A stretch of 38,920 bases of DNA from Acidobacteriaceae bacterium (GTDB taxonomy: Bacteria; Acidobacteriota; Terriglobia; Terriglobales; Acidobacteriaceae): assembly GCA_030041435.1 (NCBI GenBank), contig JASHNW010000115.1, positions 1 through 38,920 of the forward strand, in the 5' to 3' direction. Below are positions 22,643 to 30,046 of this stretch, piece after piece (position 1 is the stretch's first letter; each line of letters begins with the position of its first letter). The notes below the pieces were generated by a model. That model was not told where the DNA came from and made no database searches. It saw nothing but the letters and a program-made list of their open reading frames with translations. The translations under genes were made by a program, and so were the position numbers.

Positions 22643-24040
22643 TCAGCTCTCATTCATCTTAAACGGCCATTCGCGGCGCACCCGCGCGCGCAGCATGTAG
22701 AGCGCGGTTCCGGCCACGGCGACGACGACCGCCCAGAGAAATTCGCGTCGCGCATTGTGCCGCGATACCAGAATGAAGACGAACCCGGTCAGAGCAAACA
22801 GCGGCGGCAGCGGGTAGAGCCAGATGCGAAACGGCCGCGGCATCTCCGGCCTGCGAATGCGCAGCACGATGACGCCCACCTGCTGCAACAGATATTGCAG
22901 CACGATGCGGATGACCACCAGCGCGGCAATGGCCTGCGCCAGCGAGAGAAAGCAAAAGGCCATGGCCACGCCGCCCATCCCGACCAGCGCCACATCGGGA
23001 AAATGCCGCCGCGGATGCAGATGCGCGAAGATGCGAAAGAAATTGCCATCCAGCGCCGCCGCATAGGGCACGCGCGAGTAGCCCATGAGCAGCGCAAACA
23101 CCGACGAGAACGCCGTCCACATGATCAGGCACGCAATGGCGACGCCCGCCTTTGGGCCCAGCGTCCGCGCCACCATATCCGCCACCGCGGTGCGGCCCAG
23201 CTCGTGCGCTGGAATCACCCCCAGCACGCTCACGTTCATGGCGATATACAGCGCCGCAACCGCCGCAATCGAAATCAGCACCGCGCGTGGAATCGTCCGC
23301 CCCGGCTCGCGAATCTCCCCGCCCAGGAAACAGACGTTGTAGTAGCCCCAGTAGTCGTAGGTGGCAATCAGCGTCGCCGATCCCAGCCCAGCGAAAAACC
23401 CCGGCGAAAAGCTGAACGCGTGCGGCGACATTTGTAACAGTGACGGGTGAAAATGCGTGAACCCGGCGACCAGCACGATCCCCATGGCCGCCATCACGCC
23501 TGCCCACAGCACCCACGCCATGCGCAGGATGGCCCGCATGTCCTGGTAGAGCATGACGACGATTGCCGCGCAGGCGCCCGCCGCAAGAATGCTGGTCCAG
23601 TGCGGCCCGCTTGGCCACGCGGACACGAGCGGCAGCCGCAGCCGCGGAAACAGGAACGACGCAAACTCCGCGAAGCCGATGCACCCGGAGGCCATGGACA
23701 GCGGCGCGCTGAATCCGAGCTGGAAAACGTAGAGAAACGAAAAGTACCGTCCCGCTCCTTCGCGCCCGTAAATCTCGCGCAGAAAGGTGTACGACCCTCC
23801 CGCCTCCGGCATGGCTGCGCCCAGCTCCGCCCACACCAGCCCGTCGCAGCAGGCGATCAGCGCGCCGACGATCCATCCCAGCAGCGCCTGCGATCCGCCC
23901 ATCGCCGCCACAATCAGCGGCAGCGTGATGAACGGCCCCACGCCGATCATGTACATCATGTTCAGCGAAACGGCGCTGGGCAGCCCGATGCGGCGTTCCA
24001 GCTGCGGCTGCTCCATCGACGCGTTCGGCGGCGAGCCCAT
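22643..24040 (-). CDS. Amino-acid permease (APC superfamily)
   Basis: A 465-residue integral membrane protein with about twelve hydrophobic segments. The first helix carries the APC substrate-site glycines in SLNMMYMIGVGPFITLPLIV. AAMPEAGGSYTFLREIYGRE matches the loop between helices 2 and 3. ATYDYWGYYNVCFLGGEIRE and REPGRTIPRAVLISIAAVAA are the TM6-TM7 signatures of the basic amino-acid/LAT-like families. It probably imports or exchanges an amino acid at the inner membrane; the substrate is unknown. The ATG at 24040 has only a weak AGG upstream, and an in-frame ATG 8 codons later (MEQPQLERR) is also possible. It heads the operon with the small unknown gene, mobA and mlaF. Confidence 0.87.
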   Translation of the reverse strand: MGSPPNASMEQPQLERRIGLPSAVSLNMMYMIGVGPFITLPLIVAAMGGSQALLGWIVGALIACCDGLVWAELGAAMPEAGGSYTFLREIYGREGAGRYFSFLYVFQLGFSAPLSMASGCIGFAEFASFLFPRLRLPLVSAWPSGPHWTSILAAGACAAIVVMLYQDMRAILRMAWVLWAGVMAAMGIVLVAGFTHFHPSLLQMSPHAFSFSPGFFAGLGSATLIATYDYWGYYNVCFLGGEIREPGRTIPRAVLISIAAVAALYIAMNVSVLGVIPAHELGRTAVADMVARTLGPKAGVAIACLIMWTAFSSVFALLMGYSRVPYAAALDGNFFRIFAHLHPRRHFPDVALVGMGGVAMAFCFLSLAQAIAALVVIRIVLQYLLQQVGVIVLRIRRPEMPRPFRIWLYPLPPLFALTGFVFILVSRHNARREFLWAVVVAVAGTALYMLRARVRREWPFKMNES

Positions 24041-24209
24041 GTCCTGCCTTTGTATCAGAATCGAGCAGCAAAACCCGAAACCAGCGTTCGCGCCCTTGCT
24101 GAACCCCGGCCGACGCGGCCGAGAGCGAGCGCCGACGCTCCAGAGCGATCCGCGAAGGCATGGCGTCCCTGGTGTTGCCTGTCACGATACACTGGCTTTT
24201 TCAGATACG

Positions 24210-27035
24210 ATGCTTCCCTTCTCCTGCTCGCCTGCTCTCCGAGTTCGCTGCGCGTCCGCGCTGCTGCTGGCCTTCGCCGTAACCGCATCGGCTCAGGTGG
24301 TGCCGTGGCGGACGCAGATTGCCGCCTCGCCCGACGCGCAAACGCTGGCGCAGGATCGCGGCGCCGACGGCCTGGCGCAGACACTGCGCAAGCTCGACAC
24401 CTGGGGCAGCCTGCTCTTTATCGTCGCCCATCCCGACGACGAGGACGGCGGCATGCTCACCTACGAATCGCGTGGCCAGGGCGTGCGCACCGCCATCCTC
24501 ACGCTCAATCGCGGCGAAGGCGGCCAGAATGCCATGTCCGGCGAGGAGTACGACGCGCTGGGGCTCATTCGCACCAATGAGCTGCTCATCGCCGATCAGT
24601 ATTCCGGCAGCGAGCAGTACTTCACTCGCGTCATCGACTACGGCTTCTCAAAGACCATCGACGAGGCGCACCAGCAGTGGGGCCGCGACCGCGTGCTGTG
24701 CGATGTGGTTCGCGTCGTCCGCATGGACCGGCCCCTGGTTCTGGCCTCCACGTTTACCGGCAACATCACTGACGGACACGGGCACCATCAGGTTTCCGGC
24801 GAGATGAACCAGGAAGCGTTCCTCGAAGCGGGCGATCCTAAAGTTTGCCCCGACCAGATCGCCGAGGGCCTGCGGCCGTGGTCGCCGCTCAAGGTCTACG
24901 CGCGCGTTCCCTTCTTCGGCGCCAGTCCGCGCGGCATCTTCGATTACGCGACGAACAAATGGTCGCCGGTGCGCTTCTACGACTATGTGACGAAGCAGTG
25001 GGTCGACAGCTTCCCCACGCCCACGCTTGAGATCCCCGAAGGCACGTGGGACCCGCTGCTTGGCGAGTCGTACGTGCAGATGGCGCGCACCGGCTGGGGT
25101 CTGCAGAAATCGCAGAACGGCGGCGGCACGCTGCCGCTGCCGGGTCCGAGCAGCGTCGGCTATCACCGCTACGGATCGCGGGTCCAGACGGCTGACCACG
25201 AGGACTCGTTTTTTCAGGGCATCGACACATCGCTCGCCGGCATCGCGTCGCTGGCGCACTCCGGGAACACGGCTTTCCTCGTCGACGGGCTGAAGGAGAT
25301 CCAGCAGCACGTCAACAACGCACTCTTCGCCGACCTGCCCGCGCACGAAGAAAAGATTGCTCCCGAGCTGGCCGCCGGATATAAGGCGACGCAACAGCTG
25401 ATCGACGCAGTGAACGCCAGCGCACTGAGTGCGGACGACAAGGCAAACGTCAACCACGAGCTCACCATCAAGCTGGCGCAGTTCAACACCGCGCTGGCCG
25501 AGGCGCTGGGCCTCGAGGTGAACGTGCTGGTGATGCCGCGTACCGCCGTCGACGCAAACCCCACGCCGTCGCTGACGCCGGAAGACACGCCGCCGACCGT
25601 AACGCCCGGCTCGGAAATCGACGTGCGCGTGCACGTCACCGCCGCAGGCGAGTGGGGGCCCTCGCCCGACGGTCTGCAACTGACGCGCACCTGGCTCGAT
25701 AATCAAAACGGAGACACCTGGGAGATCACGCGACTCGGCGCGCCCGGTCTTGACCAGGTGACGAGCAACGCCGGCGACGCCATCTTTCGCGTCTATGTCC
25801 CGCGCAAAGCCCAGCTCACGCGGCCGTATTTCACCCGGCCCAACACCGAGCAGCCGTATTACGACATCACCGACCCGCGCTGGCTCAGCCTGCCCTTTGC
25901 GCCCTATCCGCTGGCCGGCTGGGCCGAGTTCCGCTACATGGGCGTGCCCATCCGCGTGGGCCAGGTGGTCCAAACCGTGCATCGCGTCCACGGCTTCGGC
26001 GGCGTCTATCACCCGCTGGCTGTGGTGCCGCAGCTTTCCGTCAATCTGCCCGCCGCAGCCGGCGTCGTACCGCTGGGCACTACGGCGATTCCCTTCTCCG
26101 TGACCGTCAGCAATCAGCAGCAAAGCAACGCCGACGGCGCCCTGCACCTGAACCTGCCCAGCGGCTGGACTGCCGATCCCGGCGACGCGCCGTTTCACCT
26201 CGCGCCGGAAAGCAGCCGCGCCATCCTGTTCACGCTCCATCCCGGCCAGCTCACCGGCCAGGATTACAACATTCAGGCCGTCGCCCAGAGCGGCAACGAT
26301 CAGTTCACTGAGGGGTTCACGACGGTCGGCTACCCGGGGCTGCGTCCTTACTATCTGTATGCGCCATCAACCTACCGCCTGCGCGCCGTCGACGTGCACG
26401 TTCCGGCCGATCTGAAGATCGGCTACATCATGGGCACCGGCGACGACGTGCCCGCCGCGCTCGAGGAAATCGGAATCCATCCCCACCTGCTCTCGGCAGA
26501 GGAACTGGCTCAGGGTGATCTTTCCGGCTACGACGTCATTGTCGTCGGCATCCGCGCCTATTCCGCCCGGCCCGATCTGGCCGCAGCCACCCCGCGTCTG
26601 CTCGATTACGCTCGCAACGGCGGAACCGTCCTCGTCCAGTACCAGAGCAACCAGTTCCCCGCTCCGTATCCCTTGACGCTGCCCTTCAATCCGGAGAAGG
26701 TCGTCGACGAACAGGCACCTGTAACCCTGCTCGATCCCAACAACCCCCTCTTCACCTGGCCCAACCGCATCACCTCGGCAGATTTTGACGGCTGGGTGGA
26801 AGAGCGCGGCCATTCCTTCCTCGGCTCGTGGTCGTCGCAGTACACCCCCCTCACCGAAACGCACGATCCCGGCCAGGACCCTCAGCGCGGCGGCCTGCTC
26901 TACACCCACTATGGCAAGGGCAACTGGATGTACATGGCCTATGCCGTCTACCGGCAGCTGCCGGAAGCCGTGCCCGGAGCCTACCGGCTGCTGGTGAACC
27001 TGATCGCAGCGGGCAAAAACCCCTCCCTGCGCTGA
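24210..27035 (+). CDS. Large exported PIG-L family deacetylase with C-terminal glutamine-amidotransferase-like domain
   Basis: The start chosen is ATG 24210, immediately before a signal peptide (LPFSCSPALRVRCASALLLA, cut after VTASA); the frame further upstream has no support. The protein has 941 residues. Residues about 65-200 are the PIG-L/LmbE domain with zinc motif H74-PDDE (IVAHPDDEDGGML) and a second His cluster H190-G-H-H (ITDGHGHHQVSGEMNQEAF). A long middle region (about 330-690) looks beta-rich and contains an NPCBM/NEW3-like segment (IPFSVTVSNQQQSNADGALH). The C-terminal 200 residues resemble a class I GATase-like flavodoxin fold (KIGYIMGTGDDVPAALEEIG; LSGYDVIVVGIRAYSARPDL). It probably de-N-acetylates a sugar or lipid in the periplasm. 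It is divergent from the permease. Confidence 0.87.
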   Translation: MLPFSCSPALRVRCASALLLAFAVTASAQVVPWRTQIAASPDAQTLAQDRGADGLAQTLRKLDTWGSLLFIVAHPDDEDGGMLTYESRGQGVRTAILTLNRGEGGQNAMSGEEYDALGLIRTNELLIADQYSGSEQYFTRVIDYGFSKTIDEAHQQWGRDRVLCDVVRVVRMDRPLVLASTFTGNITDGHGHHQVSGEMNQEAFLEAGDPKVCPDQIAEGLRPWSPLKVYARVPFFGASPRGIFDYATNKWSPVRFYDYVTKQWVDSFPTPTLEIPEGTWDPLLGESYVQMARTGWGLQKSQNGGGTLPLPGPSSVGYHRYGSRVQTADHEDSFFQGIDTSLAGIASLAHSGNTAFLVDGLKEIQQHVNNALFADLPAHEEKIAPELAAGYKATQQLIDAVNASALSADDKANVNHELTIKLAQFNTALAEALGLEVNVLVMPRTAVDANPTPSLTPEDTPPTVTPGSEIDVRVHVTAAGEWGPSPDGLQLTRTWLDNQNGDTWEITRLGAPGLDQVTSNAGDAIFRVYVPRKAQLTRPYFTRPNTEQPYYDITDPRWLSLPFAPYPLAGWAEFRYMGVPIRVGQVVQTVHRVHGFGGVYHPLAVVPQLSVNLPAAAGVVPLGTTAIPFSVTVSNQQQSNADGALHLNLPSGWTADPGDAPFHLAPESSRAILFTLHPGQLTGQDYNIQAVAQSGNDQFTEGFTTVGYPGLRPYYLYAPSTYRLRAVDVHVPADLKIGYIMGTGDDVPAALEEIGIHPHLLSAEELAQGDLSGYDVIVVGIRAYSARPDLAAATPRLLDYARNGGTVLVQYQSNQFPAPYPLTLPFNPEKVVDEQAPVTLLDPNNPLFTWPNRITSADFDGWVEERGHSFLGSWSSQYTPLTETHDPGQDPQRGGLLYTHYGKGNWMYMAYAVYRQLPEAVPGAYRLLVNLIAAGKNPSLR

Positions 27036-27284
27036 TCATCGCCGCTGCGCGTAATCTGTTGAAAATCCGGTACTTGTCCAGGCACACGCCAAAGTTTTCC
27101 CCGAACATTCATCGCAGGTTCTCAGAATATTCACAAACCGCTGAGACCATGCCCATTGGGTAGCTGGGGCTTGTTCGGACGGGTTGCGATTCCCGCTGCT
27201 TCACTCCGGTCATGCCTGCCAGCCCCTCATTTGTCCCCCTAATGGCAATCCTTCTATCACGCAGCACCAACTGAGAGAGGCTGA

Positions 27285-29120
27285 ATGACCAATCAACTCA
27301 AGGCACTTGCCACCCTGGCGCTCGCCCTGGCTGTCGCCACCGGCTACGCACAGTCCACGGCCAGTTCCCCCGAATCCACCCCGAAAGCGCACCACCACCG
27401 CCGTGTGGTTGAGAACAAACCCACCGTGGAATCGCAAATCGAGGAGCTGAAGAGTCAGATGGACTCGCAGCGCGGCGAGATCGACTCGCTGAAGCAGCAG
27501 CTCTCCGACCGCGATCAGCAGCTGCAGCAGGCCCAGCAGGCCGCGCAGTCTGCCCAGCAGGCCGCCGAGGCCGCGCAGGCAGCGGCAAACCAGGAACAGC
27601 AGACGCTCTCCGCGAACAGCGCGGCGGTTTCGAGCCTGCAGACTTCTGTCACCGATCTGAAAGCCAGCACCAGCGCCTCCATCGCGACCGTCCAGACGCA
27701 GACCGCCGAAGTGAAGAAGGCGATCGAGAATCCTGACGCCGTCCACTTTAAAGGCATCACGCTCTCGCCGACCGGCAGCTTCATCGCGGCCGAATCCGTG
27801 TGGCGCCAAGGCGCGACCGGAGGCGACATCAACACCGCTTTCACCAGCGTTCCGCTGCAGAATTCCGACGACGCTCAGCTCAGTGAATTCCAGGGCACCG
27901 GCCGTCAGTCGCGTCTGGCCCTCAAGGCTACCGGCAAGCTCGACAGTGCGACGCTGACCGGCTACTACGAAATGGACTGGCTGGGCACCGGCATCACCTC
28001 CAATAACAACCAGTCGAACAGCTACGTTCTGCGCCAGCGCCAGTTGTGGGCCGATGCGCGCTTTGACAGCGGTTGGGACGTCTCCGGAGGCCAGGGATGG
28101 TCGCTGGCGACGGAAACCACTCAGGGCGAGACGCGCGGCAGCGAAATTCTGCCGGCCACCATCGACCCACAGTACGAAGCCGGCTTTGTCTGGACGCGCC
28201 AGTACAGCTTCCGCGTGACCAAAGATTTCGGCAACAAGGTCTGGCTGGGCGCTTCGGCAGAAAATGCGGAGACCCTCAACCCCGCCGGCAGCGGTCTGCC
28301 GACAAATCTGCTCATCGGTTCCGCGGGCACTGGAGGCGGCCTTTACAACGCGACCGCCAACTACTCCTTCAACTACTCGCCTGACTTCGTGGCCAAGCTG
28401 GTCTTCGAGCCGGGCTGGGGCCACTGGGAAGTCTTCGGCATCGAGCGCAATTTCCGCGATCGCATCTATCCCAACGACTCGGGCAGCACACCCACCTCAG
28501 CGGGCGCCTTCAACGATAAGGTTCCCGGCGCAGGCATCGGCGGCGGCTTCCGCGTCCCGATCGCCGGCAAGAAGGTGTCCGTCGGCCTGAAGGGGCTGTA
28601 TGGGAAGGGTGTTGGCCGGTACGGCTCTTCTACGATCGCAGACATCACGCTGCGGCCGGACGGCGTCATCGACCCGCTGAAGGCCTTCTCTGCCCTCAGC
28701 ACCCTCGAGTTCAACCCCAGCGGCCGCCTGATGGTCTACCTGAACTACGGCGGCGATTACGTCTATCGCGACTACGATGGCAAGGAGGGCTACGGCTCGC
28801 CTCTCACCAATATGTCCGGCTGCAATACGGAGCCGGTGCCCAGCACCGCGTCAGCCGGTGCCTACGGCGGCGGCGGCACGGGCTTCGATCCGGCCACGCC
28901 CAGCAACTGCGGCAACCAGAACAAGGACGTTCAGGAGTTCACCGCGGGCGACTGGTACTACTTCTACAAGGGACCCAAAGGCGGCCTGCGCTTCGGTCTC
29001 CAGTACAGCCGCTTCGAGCGCGATCTCTGGTCCGGCGCGGGTGGCACCACGAACCCGGGAGGCGGCGCCAGGGGCATCGACAACATGTTCTGGACGTCGT
29101 TCCGCTACTACCTGCCGTAA
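27285..29120 (+). CDS. Outer-membrane porin-like beta-barrel with N-terminal coiled coil
   Basis: A 611-residue exported protein with a GAGAGG site before ATG 27285 and a signal peptide (NQLKALATLALALAVATGYA). Residues 45-130 are a Gln/Ala-rich coiled coil (SQIEELKSQMDSQRGEIDSL, then AQQAAQSAQQAAEAAQAAAN). Residues 150-611 are an aromatic beta-barrel of alternating strands with Gly-Tyr turns (GSFIAAESVWRQGATGGDIN; ATLTGYYEMDWLGTGITS) and end in the outer-membrane signal FRYYLP. A loop near 520-550 carries two Cys (MSGCNTE, PSNCGNQ). It is likely a trimeric porin whose coiled coil reaches into the periplasm toward peptidoglycan. Substrates are unknown. A strong terminator follows 21 bases after the stop. 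Confidence 0.82.
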   Translation: MTNQLKALATLALALAVATGYAQSTASSPESTPKAHHHRRVVENKPTVESQIEELKSQMDSQRGEIDSLKQQLSDRDQQLQQAQQAAQSAQQAAEAAQAAANQEQQTLSANSAAVSSLQTSVTDLKASTSASIATVQTQTAEVKKAIENPDAVHFKGITLSPTGSFIAAESVWRQGATGGDINTAFTSVPLQNSDDAQLSEFQGTGRQSRLALKATGKLDSATLTGYYEMDWLGTGITSNNNQSNSYVLRQRQLWADARFDSGWDVSGGQGWSLATETTQGETRGSEILPATIDPQYEAGFVWTRQYSFRVTKDFGNKVWLGASAENAETLNPAGSGLPTNLLIGSAGTGGGLYNATANYSFNYSPDFVAKLVFEPGWGHWEVFGIERNFRDRIYPNDSGSTPTSAGAFNDKVPGAGIGGGFRVPIAGKKVSVGLKGLYGKGVGRYGSSTIADITLRPDGVIDPLKAFSALSTLEFNPSGRLMVYLNYGGDYVYRDYDGKEGYGSPLTNMSGCNTEPVPSTASAGAYGGGGTGFDPATPSNCGNQNKDVQEFTAGDWYYFYKGPKGGLRFGLQYSRFERDLWSGAGGTTNPGGGARGIDNMFWTSFRYYLP

Positions 29121-29141
29121 CCCAACCGCAGCCTAAAGAGA

Positions 29142-29168
29142 AAGGACCCGCTTCGGCGGGTCCTTTTC
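29142..29168 (+). terminator. Strong rho-independent terminator of the porin gene
   Basis: An 11-base perfect stem (AAAGGACCCGC, 29142-29152, with GCGGGTCCTTT, 29157-29167) closes on a TTCG tetraloop and is followed by T residues. It lies 21 bases after the porin stop. On the other strand a partial T-tract also follows, so it may serve the convergent toxin gene too. Confidence 0.9.
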
Positions 29169-29220
29169 GTTTGTCGCCTTTGAACCGGGGCGGCGTTGAG
29201 TTGCTCTCGCCGCGAAGGCG

Positions 29221-29556
29221 CTAACCTAATATCACTCTCATCGCTTGCCGCACCTGGGCTTCGTCGTCCGCACCCAACTTCCCCAACCGCTTCAGGATCA
29301 GCTGCTGCTCGATTCTCGCAAACACCGGCTTCACCGCTGAAGGCTTAAGAAGATTCGCACCGGTCCAATCCGCAATCTGCACCTCGCCGAATGCGACCGT
29401 GGGATGCAATTGACTGGTGATCGCCATAATGATCACGTCCGGCTTTGTATCGTTGTAGGTGCTGCTGCTTACCACCACGGCGGGCCGCTGTTTCAAGGCC
29501 GTCTGGCTGGTGAACGGAAATCGCACCAGCACAACCTCCCCGAATTCAAAGGGCAT
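29221..29556 (-). CDS. PemK/MazF-type endoribonuclease toxin
   Basis: The start chosen is ATG 29556, giving 111 residues that open PFEFGEVVLVRFPFTSQTAL, the typical MazF/PemK beta-barrel start. The catalytic Arg and Thr are visible in TALKQRPAVVVSSSTYND and VIIMAITSQLHPTVAFGEVQ. KPSAVKPVFARIEQQLILKR is the last strand-helix region. The fold cuts mRNA at short sequences when released from its antitoxin. It overlaps the antitoxin gene by 11 bases. The only upstream frame adds 25 residues that run across the antitoxin gene, so I leave it out. The terminator of the convergent porin gene lies downstream. Confidence 0.85.
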   Translation of the reverse strand: MPFEFGEVVLVRFPFTSQTALKQRPAVVVSSSTYNDTKPDVIIMAITSQLHPTVAFGEVQIADWTGANLLKPSAVKPVFARIEQQLILKRLGKLGADDEAQVRQAMRVILG

Positions 29557-29746
29557 CGTAAGCGTCGTCTTCCGGATTGCTCCAGATGGCGTCGAATACC
29601 GGCGCGCTGAGCTCGCTCGCAGCCCGAGCAAACATCTTTTCTTCGCTGCGGCGGCGAAGGAACTCGACGAAATCCTCCACTTCGGCGATCTGCTCAGGAT
29701 CGAGGGAGAGGATTCTCTCAGCCAGGTTTTGCGGGTTGGTCTTCAT
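29546..29746 (-). CDS. Antitoxin of the PemK/MazF pair
   Basis: A 66-residue protein starting at ATG 29746. The N-half is a charged helical region, KTNPQNLAERILSLDPEQIA then EVEDFVEFLRRRSEEKMFAR, the family pattern of small DUF2281-like antitoxin components. The C-half (AASELSAPVFDAIWSNPEDD, then AYDAL) is acidic and probably wraps the basic toxin. An in-frame GTG 7 codons earlier (GSRQSA) is another possible start; neither has a strong ribosome binding site. It overlaps the toxin by 11 bases. The small palindromic element at 29807-29925 lies just upstream, so the module's promoter must lie between them or inside the element. Confidence 0.8.
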   Translation of the reverse strand: MKTNPQNLAERILSLDPEQIAEVEDFVEFLRRRSEEKMFARAASELSAPVFDAIWSNPEDDAYDAL

Positions 29747-29806
29747 CGCGCTTTGTCTGCTTCCCACGGATTCTATCTTCCCTCGCTCCGGCCCATTCTT
29801 CCACCG

Positions 29807-29925
29807 TTATAGCAGTTTCGGAATTGGTGTAGACCGAAGGCACACGCTTAGGTGGCTTTTTAATCAAGAAAAAGCCACCCTGTGCCAGCCTCAAAAAGTC
29901 GACGTGTATTCCGAAACTGCTCTAA
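29807..29925. mobile_element. Nested palindromic element, MITE-like
   Basis: Terminal inverted repeats TTATAGCAGTTTCGGAAT (29807-29824) and its near-complement at 29908-29925 match at 17 of 18 positions, with 14 uninterrupted. Inside are a second inverted pair GGCACA/TGTGCC (29839-29844 and 29881-29886) and a perfect 11-base hairpin GGTGGCTTTTT/AAAAAGCCACC (29851-29861 and 29869-29879). There is no coding capacity. The 119-base size and terminal repeats fit a miniature transposable or REP-type element. No flanking target duplication is obvious to me, apart from TTA/TAA at the ends. Confidence 0.7.
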
Positions 29926-29930
29926 ATCAT

Positions 29931-29947
29931 GCAGAGGGTCACTCTGC
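29931..29947. other. Short hairpin beside the palindromic element
   Basis: GCAGAG (29931-29936) and CTCTGC (29942-29947) form a perfect 6-base stem with a 5-base loop, 99 bases past the topA stop on the minus strand. No U-run follows on either strand, so a terminator role is doubtful. Confidence 0.35.
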
Positions 29948-30046
29948 TTGTTCCTCCGGTCCGACGCACCGGCTGACTGGCTGACCGGTCTTCTGCTGAC
30001 AGCCGGATCGCTGACCGCTTCTCATCTGGCCGTTTTTCAGCTGCTT

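Noticed and set aside
23787-24209. In-frame extension upstream of the PIG-L gene (141 extra residues)
   Set aside because: It covers the divergent permease gene on the other strand and the divergent promoter gap, whereas a signal peptide begins exactly at ATG 24210.
29807-29925. Nested palindrome as an ordinary terminator for the flanking genes
   Set aside because: The terminal repeats are 84 bases apart and there is no U-run after the outer arms. The block is upstream of the antitoxin gene and over 100 bases past topA, so it is not placed like a terminator.
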